Assembly (NCBI GenBank): GCA_964500225.1
Contig: CAZCOA010000005.1
Coordinates: forward strand, 1-64,000
Direction of reading: 5' to 3'
Source of the DNA: JAAYDY01 sp964500225
Lineage (GTDB): Bacteria; Planctomycetota; Phycisphaerae; FEN-1346; JAACEH01
Length of the DNA: 64,000 bases
The notes below the pieces were generated by a model that made no database searches, had not been told where the DNA came from, and saw only the letters and a program-made list of their open reading frames with translations. The position numbers were made by a program, and so were the translations under genes. Positions 54,557 through 63,938 of the stretch are shown piece after piece (positions within the stretch are counted from its first letter, which is position 1; each line of letters begins with the position of its first letter).

Positions 54557-54760
54557 TCACGACACGCGGCGCACGTTCTCGGCCTTCGGGCCCTTCGGAC
54601 CCTGGGCAACGTCGAACTCGACCGTGTCGCCTTCGGACAGGGTCTTGAAGCCATCGCCCTGAATGCCGCTGTGGTGGACGAACACGTCGCCGCCGCCGTC
54701 CTGTTCAAAGAATCCATAACCCTTCTGATCATTGAACCACTTCACTCTACCTCGAGCCAT
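54557..54760 (-). CDS. csp: cold-shock domain protein
   Basis: A 67-residue single-domain RNA chaperone that prevents RNA secondary structure. RNP1 is KGYGFFEQ and RNP2 is DVFVHHSGI; GDTVEFDVAQGPKGPKAENV completes the OB fold. The start at 54760 (MARGRVKWFND) has GGAG about 13 bases upstream; an alternative ATG at 54775 adds five residues and has AAGGA. A perfect TTGACA promoter lies about 170 bases upstream, giving the long leader usual for cold-induced csp messages. Confidence 0.95.
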   Translation of the reverse strand: MARGRVKWFNDQKGYGFFEQDGGGDVFVHHSGIQGDGFKTLSEGDTVEFDVAQGPKGPKAENVRRVS

Positions 54761-54929
54761 TACCGTACTCTCCATAAGTCCTTCCCGGTCAGTGTTTTGA
54801 TCGGCAAACCGCCCCCAGGAAGAATCCGACGGTGCCGACATTCTGTGCGAACTGCCCCCGGCAGTTCCAGCTCCGGGAAAATAGGCTCATACGGCTGTGC
54901 CCACGCTCCGCAGAGTCTCGCAGTACGAA

Positions 54930-54958
54930 ATCATAGCGACCTGCCTCCAGCGTGTCAA
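54930..54958 (-). promoter_or_regulatory. cold-shock gene promoter with long 5' leader
   Basis: On the minus strand a consensus TTGACA (54958-54953), 17-base spacer, and TATGAT (54935-54930). The start of transcription would be near 54923, which leaves an untranslated leader of about 160 nt before the ATG at 54760. No gene was seen within this leader. The gap between this promoter and the ppdK stop (54959-55089) holds only the ppdK terminator. Confidence 0.8.
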
Positions 54959-55015
54959 ATCAAATCAACCATACCCAAAAGAAAGCATGCCGTCGGTACA
55001 GAGGCGCCGAAAACA

Positions 55016-55051
55016 ACGGCGGCGACCTTCCCTTTCGGGCGTCGCCGCCGT
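55016..55051 (-). terminator. terminator of ppdK
   Basis: A perfect 11-bp stem (ACGGCGGCGAC at 55016-55026 with its complement at 55041-55051) with a 14-base loop. On the minus strand it is followed by TGTTTTC, and it lies 39 bases after the ppdK stop. It also separates this gene from the cold-shock promoter. Confidence 0.75.
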
Positions 55052-55089
55052 GACAATATGCCTTTTTAAGCAGAAAACGCCATATTCTA

Positions 55090-57762
55090 CTACTTCCGGA
55101 GGGCCGCCTGAGCTGCCGCCAGCCGCGCGATCGGCACGCGGAACGGGCTGCACGACACGTAATTCATGCCCACGCGGTGACAAAATTCCACACTCGACGG
55201 CTCACCGCCGTGCTCGCCGCAGATACCCACCTTCAGGTTCTTGCGTGTCGAACGGCCCTTCTTGATCCCGATCTCGATCAACTGTCCCACGCCTTCCTGA
55301 TCCAGGGCCTGGAACGGGTCTCGGGTCAGGATCTCGCGTTCGATGTACTTCGGCACAAAGGTGCCCACGTCGTCACGCGAGTATCCGAAGGTCATCTGCG
55401 TCAGGTCGTTCGTTCCGAAACTGAAGAACTCGGCCGTCTCGGCAATCGTATCGGCCACCAGGGCGGCACGCGGGACCTCGATCATCGTGCCGACCATATA
55501 CTTTACTTTGACCTTCTTCTTCTCCATCACGTCCTTGGCCGTCTGATGCACCAGGGCCGCCTGCACTTCGATCTCGCGGCGGACACCAACCAGCGGAATC
55601 ATGATTTCCGGAAGCACCTTCACGCCCGCGGCCTGCACGTTGCACGCGGCCTCGATGATGGCTTGCACCTGCATTTCGGAAATTTCCGGGTACACAACGC
55701 CGAGGCGGCAGCCGCGGAACCCGAGCATCGGATTCATCTCGTGAAGCTGCGCCACCTTCGCCTTGACCTTCTCGATGCTCACGCCCAAGCGAGCGGCCAT
55801 CTCCTGCTGGTTCTTGTCGTCGTTCGGCAGGAACTCGTGCAGCGGTGGATCGAGCAGGCGGATCGTCACCGGCAACCCATCCATGGCCTTGAATATACCT
55901 TCGAAGTCCTGCCGCTGCATGGGCAGCAGTTTCTTCAGGGCCTCGCGTCGGGCGGCCTCGTCGTCGGCCATGATCATCTCGCGGACGGCCCAAATGCGGT
56001 CGCCCTCGAAGAACATGTGCTCGGTCCGAGTCAGACCGATGCCCTCAGCGCCGAAATCGCGGGCCACCTGGGCATCATGCGGCGTATCGGCATTGGTCCG
56101 CACACCGATCTTGCGGAAGCCGTCCGCCCACTTCATCAGCGTCTCGAAATCCTTGCTCATCTTCGGCTCAACCGTCGGCACCTGACCCAACATGACCTCG
56201 CCCGTCGTGCCGTCGATCGACAGCCAATCGTGCTCATTGATCACCGTGTTGCCGACGGTGATCTGTTTATTCTTGTAGTCGATGTGCAGCGCGCCGCAAC
56301 CGGCCACGCACGTCTTGCCCATACCGCGGGCCACCACGGCCGCATGGCTCGTCATGCCGCCCGTGGAGGTCAGAATACCCTGGGCCGCGGCCATGCCGCC
56401 GATGTCCTCGGGGCTCGTCTCGTGACGCACCAGCAGCACCTTCTCCCCCAGCTCGGCCTGAACTTCGGCATCGGCCGCCGAGAAACACACTTTGCCACTG
56501 GCGGCGCCGGGGCTCGCCGCCAGCCCCTTGGCGATCACGTTGCGAGGCGCCTTCGGATCGAACGTCGGGTGCAGCAACTGGTCGAGCATCTGCGGGTCCA
56601 CACGAAGCACTGCCGTCTTCTTGTCGATCAGCTTCTCGCCCACCATGTCCACGGCGATCTTCACGGCCGCGGCAGCGGTGCGCTTGCCCGTGCGGGTCTG
56701 AAGCATGTACAGCTTCTCTTCCTGGATCGTGAACTCGAAGTCCTGGACATCTTTGTAATGTTTCTCCAGGCGGCTCTTGATCTTCAACAGCTCGGCATGA
56801 CATTTCGGCAGATACTGGGTCAACTGGGCAATCGGCAGCGGTGTACGGATGCCGGCCACCACGTCCTCGCCCTGGGCGTTCATCAGGAACTCGCCGTAGA
56901 ACACGTTCTCGCCCGTGGCCGGGTCGCGCGTAAAGCACACGCCCGTGCCCGACGTGTTGCCCATGTTGCCGTACACCATGGCCTGGACGTTGACGGCCGT
57001 GCCCTTCAGCCCCGTGATGTGGTTCAGTTGGCGGTACTTGATCGCTCGCGGCGCCTGCCACGACCCAAGGACGGCGTTGATGGCCAGCTCGAGCTGCTTG
57101 CGCGGATCCGACGGGAACGGCGACTTCACGTGCTTCTGATACACGTCCTGGTACGCCGCACAGAGCTCCTTCAGATCGGCAGCCGAAAGCTCCGTATCCT
57201 CTTTCACACCCCGCTTCTTCTTCAGCAGCGTCATCTGTTCTTCGAAGTGCTCGTGGGCCACTCCCATGACCACGTCGCCGAACATGTTGATAAACCGGCG
57301 ATAGGCGTCCCACGCAAACCGTTCGTTGCCGCTCTTGGCAATGAGGCCCTGGACTGCCTTTTCATTCAGGCCCAGGTTGAGCACCGTGTCCATCATGCCC
57401 GGCATGCTCACCGCCGCCCCCGAGCGCACGCTCACCAGCAGCGGGTCGCTGTCGTCGCCGAACTTCTGGTTCATCACTTTCTCGAGCTTGGCGATGTTCT
57501 CGTTGATCTGCTTTTCCAGCCCGGCCGGCCACTTCTTCCCGGCCTTGTAGTACAGTTCGCACACATCGGTCACAATGGTAAACCCGGGAGGCACCGGCAA
57601 ACCGATGTTGGTCATTTCCGCCAGGTTGGCACCCTTGCCGCCCAGCACTGCCTTCATGTCGGCGCGGCCTTCAGCCTTGCCGCCGCCAAAGAAATAGACC
57701 AGCTTCTTTGCTTTCGTCCCTGTCTTTGCTTTTGTTTTTGCTTTTGCTTTCGCCTTCGCCAT
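55090..57762 (-). CDS. ppdK: pyruvate, phosphate dikinase
   Basis: Interconverts pyruvate, ATP and phosphate with PEP, AMP and pyrophosphate. An 890-residue protein with the normal domain order: ATP-grasp nucleotide domain starting KAVLGGKGANLAEM, the swivelling phosphohistidine domain with GGMTSHAAVVARGMGKTCVA, and the PEP/pyruvate barrel with the catalytic cysteine in NYVSCSPFRVPIARLAAA. The first 20 residues are an alternating Lys/Ala tail (MAKAKAKAKTKAKTGTKAKK) that family members lack. The start at 57762 has GGGAGA 7 bases upstream. Upstream, a TTGACT is seen on the minus strand near 57890, but no good -10 was found. Confidence 0.96.
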   Translation of the reverse strand: MAKAKAKAKTKAKTGTKAKKLVYFFGGGKAEGRADMKAVLGGKGANLAEMTNIGLPVPPGFTIVTDVCELYYKAGKKWPAGLEKQINENIAKLEKVMNQKFGDDSDPLLVSVRSGAAVSMPGMMDTVLNLGLNEKAVQGLIAKSGNERFAWDAYRRFINMFGDVVMGVAHEHFEEQMTLLKKKRGVKEDTELSAADLKELCAAYQDVYQKHVKSPFPSDPRKQLELAINAVLGSWQAPRAIKYRQLNHITGLKGTAVNVQAMVYGNMGNTSGTGVCFTRDPATGENVFYGEFLMNAQGEDVVAGIRTPLPIAQLTQYLPKCHAELLKIKSRLEKHYKDVQDFEFTIQEEKLYMLQTRTGKRTAAAAVKIAVDMVGEKLIDKKTAVLRVDPQMLDQLLHPTFDPKAPRNVIAKGLAASPGAASGKVCFSAADAEVQAELGEKVLLVRHETSPEDIGGMAAAQGILTSTGGMTSHAAVVARGMGKTCVAGCGALHIDYKNKQITVGNTVINEHDWLSIDGTTGEVMLGQVPTVEPKMSKDFETLMKWADGFRKIGVRTNADTPHDAQVARDFGAEGIGLTRTEHMFFEGDRIWAVREMIMADDEAARREALKKLLPMQRQDFEGIFKAMDGLPVTIRLLDPPLHEFLPNDDKNQQEMAARLGVSIEKVKAKVAQLHEMNPMLGFRGCRLGVVYPEISEMQVQAIIEAACNVQAAGVKVLPEIMIPLVGVRREIEVQAALVHQTAKDVMEKKKVKVKYMVGTMIEVPRAALVADTIAETAEFFSFGTNDLTQMTFGYSRDDVGTFVPKYIEREILTRDPFQALDQEGVGQLIEIGIKKGRSTRKNLKVGICGEHGGEPSSVEFCHRVGMNYVSCSPFRVPIARLAAAQAALRK

Positions 57763-57927
57763 CGCAATTCTCCCTTGCCGGTACATCATGCCTAATGACA
57801 CCGCCCCGAAGAACGCCCGCGCCCTCCGTGTACGGCCGTCTAGTCGAGCATACAAAGAGCAGAAACACTATCAGAGATTTTATGCAAAGTCAATGTCTTT
57901 CGCGAAACGGCCCCTCAAGCTCAAGCC

Positions 57928-59772
57928 TCACGCTCCGAAGAGCATGGCTTCCGCGAAAATCGCCTGGAAATCGGCCCGCCCGGACAGTTCCACGTGATGG
58001 ACGCAGCGGCTCACGCGCTCGGCCGTTTGACGCTGCGACCGATTCAGCAGGAGCATCCTTGCTCCCGTGCCGGCCGCATTGCCCACAAACTTCACTTTCT
58101 CCAGCGGCACCGGCGGCAACAGGCCCACCCTACGCGCCCGATCCGGACGGATAAAGTTGCCGAACGCTCCCGCCAGCAGGACCTCGTCCAAGTCGTCCGC
58201 CGTGACCCCCATTTCGGCCATCAGCACCGCTGCGCCGGCAAACATCGCCGCCTTGGCCAACTGTACCTCGCGAATGTCTCGCTGCGTCAGCAGGACGGGG
58301 TGTCCCGTGTTGCACTGCTCGGCCGAGACCAGACATAAGGCCGTCTCGCCGTTGGTATGCATCAACCGCGCGGCCAGATCCGGCGACAGATCCGGCAGAT
58401 CGGCCGCCGATTGCATCAACCCCATCTCGTTGACGATGCCGCTCTCCAGGCACGCGCTGACGGCCTCGATGAGCCCCGTGCCGCACAGCCCCACTGCCGG
58501 GACGTCGCCGATGGCGTGGACGCGCAGCCGCCCGTCAGCGATGTCCACGCGGTCAATCGCCCCCGCTGCGGCACGCATTCCATACTTGATCCGCGCCCCT
58601 TCGAAGGCCGGCCCTGCCGCCGTGCTGCACGCCAGCAACCGCTCACGGTTTCCGATCACCAATTCGCCATTGGTCCCGATGTCGATCACCATGCGCAGCC
58701 CGTCGGTCTCGTGCAGCCGCGCGGCCAAGATGCCCGCTACCGTGTCGGCGCCGACGTAGCCGGCGATCGTCGGGCCTACGTAGATGCGCCCGCGAGGATG
58801 GATCGCCAGCCCAAGCTCTCGAGCGATCACGCTCACCCCCTGCCGCACGGCGGGAATGAACGGCGAACGACCGATGTGGTCCACCGGCAGCCCGAGCAGC
58901 AGGTGTGTCATCGTGGTATTGCCCACGACGGCGGCCTCGAAGAGATCGGTCGGCCGCAAGCCGGCGTCGTCGCACAGCCGCCGCATCAGTTCGTTCAGAC
59001 AGCCGATGATCAGGCCCTGCATTTCCTTCAAGTGCGACGGCCCGCGCAAGCAGTACTCGATCCGCGATACGACATCATCGCCGCGCGACGCCTGCGGATT
59101 GGACGACGATGCCACGGCCACCTGCCGCCCTGTCGCAAGTTCAACCAGCCAGGCCACCACCGTGGTCGTGCCCACGTCCACGGCGACGCCAAAGTGCCGC
59201 GCCGTCGTGTCGCCGGGCTCGAACGCGACGAGGTCGTCGCCGACCATGACGGCCGTGCCCTGGAATCCGGCCGCACGCAGAGCCCCAGGCAGTTCCCGCA
59301 GCAGCGTCACGTCCGCCTCGGGGCTCAGACCCCGATCCCTCAGCGCGTCGAGGACGCGATCGTGGTCGCTCCGCTGGTCGGCGACGCCAGGCTCCTGGAG
59401 CCGCAGAAACTCTCGCCGCACATTCGGCTCCGGCGGCACCGCCGTGTCGATGCCGGTTTCGAGAATCTGCTGGTCAAACAGCAGCGTCTCGGCCGGAATC
59501 ACGACGGTCATGTCCCCCGTGACACGCACCTGGCAGGCCAGTCGCACGTTGCGATGAAGCTCCTCGGCCGTGAGCCGCTCCAGCGACGCCCCGTCAGCCG
59601 GCGGCGTGCCCTGGGTGATCTCCACGCGGCAACCCCCGCACGTCCCCTTGCCGCCGCACGGCGAGTTCATCTCGATGCCCGCGGCACGGGCAGCATCCAG
59701 AATCGTCTGCCCATCGAGCACGCGGACCTCGCGGCCGAAAGGTTGGAACCTGACTCGGTGCACCTTGGACAT
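57928..59772 (-). CDS. RACo-like ferredoxin/ASKHA activator protein (DUF4445 family)
   Basis: A 614-residue protein. The N-terminal 2Fe-2S ferredoxin domain has ligands C39-x5-C45-x2-C48 (SPCGGKGTCGGCRV) and C80 (RLACQV). A linker follows, then an ASKHA-type ATPase domain with VAVDVGTTTVVAWLVEL, VVGNTTMTHLLLG, MVIDIGTNGELVIGN, STAAGPAFEG and LLAGAFGNFI. This is the architecture of reductive activators of corrinoid proteins (RACo, RamA). They restore the Co(I) state of methyltransferase cofactors by ATP-driven reduction. No corrinoid protein or methyltransferase is nearby, so the partner is elsewhere in the genome. Start at 59772 after GGGAGG, with promoter at 59833-59860. Confidence 0.9.
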   Translation of the reverse strand: MSKVHRVRFQPFGREVRVLDGQTILDAARAAGIEMNSPCGGKGTCGGCRVEITQGTPPADGASLERLTAEELHRNVRLACQVRVTGDMTVVIPAETLLFDQQILETGIDTAVPPEPNVRREFLRLQEPGVADQRSDHDRVLDALRDRGLSPEADVTLLRELPGALRAAGFQGTAVMVGDDLVAFEPGDTTARHFGVAVDVGTTTVVAWLVELATGRQVAVASSSNPQASRGDDVVSRIEYCLRGPSHLKEMQGLIIGCLNELMRRLCDDAGLRPTDLFEAAVVGNTTMTHLLLGLPVDHIGRSPFIPAVRQGVSVIARELGLAIHPRGRIYVGPTIAGYVGADTVAGILAARLHETDGLRMVIDIGTNGELVIGNRERLLACSTAAGPAFEGARIKYGMRAAAGAIDRVDIADGRLRVHAIGDVPAVGLCGTGLIEAVSACLESGIVNEMGLMQSAADLPDLSPDLAARLMHTNGETALCLVSAEQCNTGHPVLLTQRDIREVQLAKAAMFAGAAVLMAEMGVTADDLDEVLLAGAFGNFIRPDRARRVGLLPPVPLEKVKFVGNAAGTGARMLLLNRSQRQTAERVSRCVHHVELSGRADFQAIFAEAMLFGA

Positions 59773-59832
59773 GTGAACCTCCCACGGTCCCCCGCTGCGG
59801 CACCTCGACTGCCAAAGCCGAGTAGAGCCGCG

Positions 59833-59860
59833 AGTATAGCAGCGAGACCGCGCAGGTCAA
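59833..59860 (-). promoter_or_regulatory. sigma-70 promoter of the RACo-like gene
   Basis: On the minus strand TTGACC (59860-59855), 16-base spacer, TATACT (59838-59833), about 60 bases before the ATG. The rest of the gap to the TolC-family gene (59861-60035) shows nothing else. Confidence 0.75.
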
Positions 59861-60035
59861 GGCGAACACAAGCCGAAGAACCCCTCCGTCTTGCGGACAG
59901 GCGACTCCGGTGCGTCGCCCGCCTTGGCAATCGACCGCTTGGCCCGTCAAGCAGACATAGTGTGATTGGAAGTTGCGGCACCGCACCGATTGCCCTGGGT
60001 TTCCCCTCGGTGGTTGCGACAGGTTTCCGGGAGGG

Positions 60036-61688
60036 TTATTGCCTGGAATCCGTGTGCTGGTAGTCCTTCGGCAAAACCGTGATATTATTGTAATCCAGCA
60101 ACGTGCCCTTGGCCCGTTCCAGAGCGATGACGGCCTTGTTGAAGGCCGTTACGGCTCGAAGTTCGTTCCGCACCGCCTCCTCCAGATCCCGCTGGGCACG
60201 GAGGAGTTCCTCGTTGGTCACGTCGCCCACGTCGTACCGCGCCTGTTCGCCGTCGAGGGTGTCCTGAGCCGCCACACGGGCTTCGCGTGTCGCGCTGATC
60301 TCCTCCAACGCCGTCTCCACCTGCCGAATTGCCGTGTTGACCTCCAGGATCACGTCCTGGGTCAGGTTTTCGAGCTGAAGCATCGACTGGTCGAGCGACA
60401 GCTTGCTCTTGCGGTGCTCGGCCTCGGCCTTGCGGTTACCGATGGGCACCTCGGCCGTCAGACCGGTCACGTAGTCGTTGAATTCGCCCGTGAACTGCTG
60501 CTTGAACGCGTCGCCCGAATCGCCGCCGAGGCTGTTGCGACGCCACGCGAACGACAGGTCCAGCCGCGGCAGCAACTGGTTCCGGTAGTAGCGCCGCGAC
60601 ACATCGTTGGCCAGCACCTGGCTCCTGAGCTGTCGCAACTCCGGCCGCATCTCAATCGCCGTGATCACGTCAGCCTGCCGGTCGCTACTCGGATGCGTGG
60701 TCTGCGGCTCGTCGGTCGGCATGATCTCCGTCGTTTCCGTCAGCGGCAGCCGCGGATCGTTCATCAGATTCTTCAATCGGTCCGACAGGTTTCGCACCTG
60801 GTTCTCCGCCGAGATCAGCTCGGCCTGCCGGCTGGTCACGGCGGCCCGAGCCCGCGACACCTCCAGCTTGCGGGCCATCATTGCCTTGGCGCGGCTCTGT
60901 TCCTTCCGGTACACCTCTTCGGCCAGCGCCAGGCTGCGCCGCCGGACCTCCACGTCGCGATGCGCGAAGACCAGTTCCCAGTACGTGGCCTCCACTTCGA
61001 CCAGGACGTCCATCACCTGCCGTCGGAAATCCTCCACCGAGGCGTCGCGGTTGTGCGACGCCACGTAGATACGGGCCTTGTTCGCGTCCAGTCCCAGATC
61101 GCGCAACAGCGGCTGTGTCAGTTCCACCATGACGTTCGTCGCGTAACTCGGCGACGTGACGAACGTGCTGTTGCTCGCCAGGTAGTCGAGGTTCTCGCTC
61201 ACGGTGATGCTGCCGCCGGTGACCAGCCGCTTGCGGATGCCGGAGCTGACCAGCCGGTTGTCCTGCATCAGCGCCGCCGCCCCGCCGGCCGCCAGGAATG
61301 AGTTCACCGGCGTGTCTGTCTTGTTGATGCTGCCTTCGAGGAACCACGAGGCGTCGAACGCGCTCTCGGCCACCAGGATGTCGGCCTCGGCCATCGCGGG
61401 CGAGTAACTCGCCACCTGAATGTCCAGACTGTTCTTGAGCGTGCGGCGAATCACCTGCTCCAGCGACAGGCAAACCCGGCCATCCACGATCTGCAACTCG
61501 TCGGTGAAGCCTTTCAGGTGTGCCGGTTCATCCTGCCGCTGGCTCTGGCGTTTGTCGGCCCGTTCGCCGGCCACATATCGCAGTGACGCCGCATCCATCG
61601 CTCTGCCATCCGCCATCCCGAGCGAGCATCCGCGCAGCAACACTGCGGCACACAGGGTCACCGGTATTATCCATATTGTCTTACACAT
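60036..61688 (-). CDS. TolC-family outer-membrane efflux lipoprotein
   Basis: A 550-residue protein with a lipobox (AAVLLRGC) in its signal, like OprM-type factors. The body shows the duplicated long-helix pattern of TolC proteins: ALAEEVYRKEQSRAKAMMAR and ISAENQVRNLSDRLKNLMND in the first half, QSMLQLENLTQDVILEVNTA and EEAVRNELRAVTAFNKAVIA in the second, with short beta segments between. It would form a trimeric channel through the outer membrane. No inner-membrane pump or adaptor gene is next to it, so its partner cannot be named. The ATG at 61688 is 20 codons before the mature part. Confidence 0.9.
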   Translation of the reverse strand: MCKTIWIIPVTLCAAVLLRGCSLGMADGRAMDAASLRYVAGERADKRQSQRQDEPAHLKGFTDELQIVDGRVCLSLEQVIRRTLKNSLDIQVASYSPAMAEADILVAESAFDASWFLEGSINKTDTPVNSFLAAGGAAALMQDNRLVSSGIRKRLVTGGSITVSENLDYLASNSTFVTSPSYATNVMVELTQPLLRDLGLDANKARIYVASHNRDASVEDFRRQVMDVLVEVEATYWELVFAHRDVEVRRRSLALAEEVYRKEQSRAKAMMARKLEVSRARAAVTSRQAELISAENQVRNLSDRLKNLMNDPRLPLTETTEIMPTDEPQTTHPSSDRQADVITAIEMRPELRQLRSQVLANDVSRRYYRNQLLPRLDLSFAWRRNSLGGDSGDAFKQQFTGEFNDYVTGLTAEVPIGNRKAEAEHRKSKLSLDQSMLQLENLTQDVILEVNTAIRQVETALEEISATREARVAAQDTLDGEQARYDVGDVTNEELLRAQRDLEEAVRNELRAVTAFNKAVIALERAKGTLLDYNNITVLPKDYQHTDSRQ

Positions 61689-62204
61689 GACTCGGATCGC
61701 TCACCAGGTTGATCGAGATGGCCCCCTCTGACGGCTGCTCATTGTTAACAACCGGCGTCGCCATTGCAAGGTGAAACCCTCACGGACGGATTGCCGCGGA
61801 ACGGATCCTACCATAGGTTATCGGCCCTTCGGGCGGCAGACTTGATCACATCCTCTTTCCCCACAGGGGCATACGTCGCCCGACGGCCGCCCCTCTGCCC
61901 TCCTTGCCATTGGCCGCTTTGGCACATTTTCCTGGGAACTGATGTATTGACTGCAATCGGAGGTTGGACTCCAATTGTCTTGGAACCACATTGGCAGGAA
62001 GCCACGACCTGCGGGGCGTCCTTCCGGCCGCTTCAACTCTCAGCAGGCCCACGGCTCGGCCGACACACAGGCTAACGCTGCAGAAAACGACGTTTCGCGC
62101 CTATACCTCTGATAGCCACGCCTTCGGCTTCCTCGGCGGAAGCACGAAGAGCCGTTGCCTTTGGGACAAGCCGACCCCGCATCCATCACAGAGGAGAGCC
62201 ACAC
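61689..62204. other. intergenic region between TolC-family gene and membrane-channel gene
   Basis: A 516-base divergent gap. Short frames exist on both strands but lack ribosome sites and protein-like composition. A weak promoter toward the TolC gene is possible at about 61745-61770 (TTGCAA, 16, TAACAA on the minus strand). A ribosome site GAGGAGA precedes the ATG at 62205. I see no RNA gene or repeat with confidence. Confidence 0.5.
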
Positions 62205-63890
62205 ATGCGCACCATTCTGCACAAGAAGCCTCGCGAGCCGCGCTGGTCGCTTCAGCGCTACATCTGCAAGGGATTCCTGCTGGTTCTTGCCATGGTGCCC
62301 CTATGGGGTGGGGCGCCCCTCGCCTATGCCCAAAACGACACCGCGCAGCAAGGCCGCCTCGCCGGCATCGGCGACACACTGAGAGACACCTGGGACCGGC
62401 TCCAGGAGTACCTGCCCAATATTCTGCTGTCGCTGGCGGTCCTCATCGTGGGCACGATCCTGGCCCGCATTCTGGCCGGTGTCGTCCACTGGATTCTGGC
62501 CAAGCTGTCCCTGTGCAAACGCATGCGATCGTGGATGAGTGACAATCAGGCAGCCGCAGAGGCGCCACCGCATGACGGCGCCCGATGGATTGCCGCCGCC
62601 GTCTTCTGCATCCTGGAACTGTTCGTGGTTATCGCCTTCTTCCACGTCCTGAAGTTTCCTCCGGCCGAAGAGAACCTCAACCGCATCCTCGCTCACATCT
62701 TCGAGTACCTGCCCCGACTGCTCGGAGCCCTGCTCATTCTGCTGGTGGCGTGGATTGTGGCCTCTATCCTGCGGTTCATCGTCACGCGAGCGCTCGGCAT
62801 GGCCAAGCTCGACCAACGTTTGGCCAGGGGCGAGCCGCCGGCCGAAGGCGCCGCCCCCGCCGAGACCTGGAGCCTCACGAAAACCCTCGCTCAGACCGCC
62901 TACTGGCTGGTCTTCATCCTCGTCCTGCCGGCCGTGTTCGACGCTCTGGCCATCGAGGGTCTTCGCAACCCCATGAGCGGCATGCTCGACAAGATCCTCG
63001 CCTACCTGCCGAACGTCTTCCTGGCCGGCATCATTCTTGTCGTCGGATGGTTTGTCGCCCGTACCGTTCAGCGCATCCTGGCCAACCTCCTGGCGGCCAT
63101 CGGACTGAATCGCCTGAGCGAACGCATCGGCCTGACCAAGGCCCTCGGCGGCAAGACGCTCGCCGACCTGATCGCCTTGGTGGTTTACATTTTGATCCTG
63201 ATTCCCGTGGTCATTGCCGCCCTGAATGCCCTCCAGGTCGAGAGCATCACGCAGCCGGCCAGCGCCATGCTCAGCCGCTTCCTCGACGCCATTCCGCGGC
63301 TCTTTGGCGCCGCCCTGGTCATGGTCGTGGCCTACATCGTCGGCCGACTGCTGTCGCAACTGACGGCGAGCCTGCTGGAGTCCATCGGCCTCGACCATAT
63401 TCCAGCCCGACTCGGCCTGGGCCAGCCCCCAACCGACGAGAAGAAGGCCTCCCTCTCGAAGGCCTGCGGCTACATCGTCCTCGTGGTCGTCATGCTCCTG
63501 GCGGCGCTGGCCGCGCTGCAGCAACTCGGATTCGTTGAACTGGCCGCCGTGCTGCGGCGATTCCTCGATTTCCTCGGCGACGTGGTTCTGGCCCTGGTCG
63601 TGTTCGGCCTCGGACTCTTTCTGGCCGACCTGGCCTACCGAACCATCCGGGCAGGACGATTCTCGTTTGCCATATCGCTGGCCCTGGTCGCCCGCATCGC
63701 GATCATCGTTCTGGCGGCCGCCATGGCCCTACAGCGCATCGGCGTCGGAGAGAACATCGTCCTGGCGGCCTTCATTGCCATCATCGGCATGGTGACAGTA
63801 GCCGCCGCCATCGCCTTCGGCATCGGAGGACGCGATCTGGCCAAGCGCCGCCTGGAAGAGTGGGACGAGAAACTGCGAGGAAAACCATGA
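62205..63890 (+). CDS. mechanosensitive-channel-type membrane protein with repeated TM helices
   Basis: A 561-residue inner-membrane protein. A signal-like segment (about residues 20-42) precedes repeated modules of the conserved-TM-helix type (PF05552): YLPNILLSLAVLIVGTILAR, YLPRLLGALLILLVAWIVAS, YLPNVFLAGIILVVGWFVAR and AIPRLFGAALVMVVAYIVGR, each starting with a YLP- or IP-like turn before a helix. The C-terminal end (GIGGRDLAKRRLEEW) is the usual cytoplasmic tail. The family is linked to mechanosensitive ion channels, but the pore-lining MscS domain is not evident. GAGGAG lies 8-10 bases before the ATG. Confidence 0.88.
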   Translation: MRTILHKKPREPRWSLQRYICKGFLLVLAMVPLWGGAPLAYAQNDTAQQGRLAGIGDTLRDTWDRLQEYLPNILLSLAVLIVGTILARILAGVVHWILAKLSLCKRMRSWMSDNQAAAEAPPHDGARWIAAAVFCILELFVVIAFFHVLKFPPAEENLNRILAHIFEYLPRLLGALLILLVAWIVASILRFIVTRALGMAKLDQRLARGEPPAEGAAPAETWSLTKTLAQTAYWLVFILVLPAVFDALAIEGLRNPMSGMLDKILAYLPNVFLAGIILVVGWFVARTVQRILANLLAAIGLNRLSERIGLTKALGGKTLADLIALVVYILILIPVVIAALNALQVESITQPASAMLSRFLDAIPRLFGAALVMVVAYIVGRLLSQLTASLLESIGLDHIPARLGLGQPPTDEKKASLSKACGYIVLVVVMLLAALAALQQLGFVELAAVLRRFLDFLGDVVLALVVFGLGLFLADLAYRTIRAGRFSFAISLALVARIAIIVLAAAMALQRIGVGENIVLAAFIAIIGMVTVAAAIAFGIGGRDLAKRRLEEWDEKLRGKP

Positions 63891-63938
63891 CATGGTAATG
63901 CCGGCACATGGGCCGCTGTCCGAGTCATGTGGGGGCGG

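Noticed and set aside
55177..57795. Very long open frame on the plus strand, antisense to ppdK (about 870 codons)
   Set aside because: It is the complement of a certain gene in a GC-rich genome, with a His/Arg/Leu-rich composition, no ribosome site and no domain. The same applies to other long antisense frames, such as those opposite the 1200-residue coiled-coil gene (24901-27201), the beta-propeller gene (36044-37525) and aspS (49865-51367).
61808..62075. Three overlapping short frames in the gap before the membrane-channel gene
   Set aside because: They have no ribosome sites, and their translations are Arg/Pro/Gly-rich noise on both strands.
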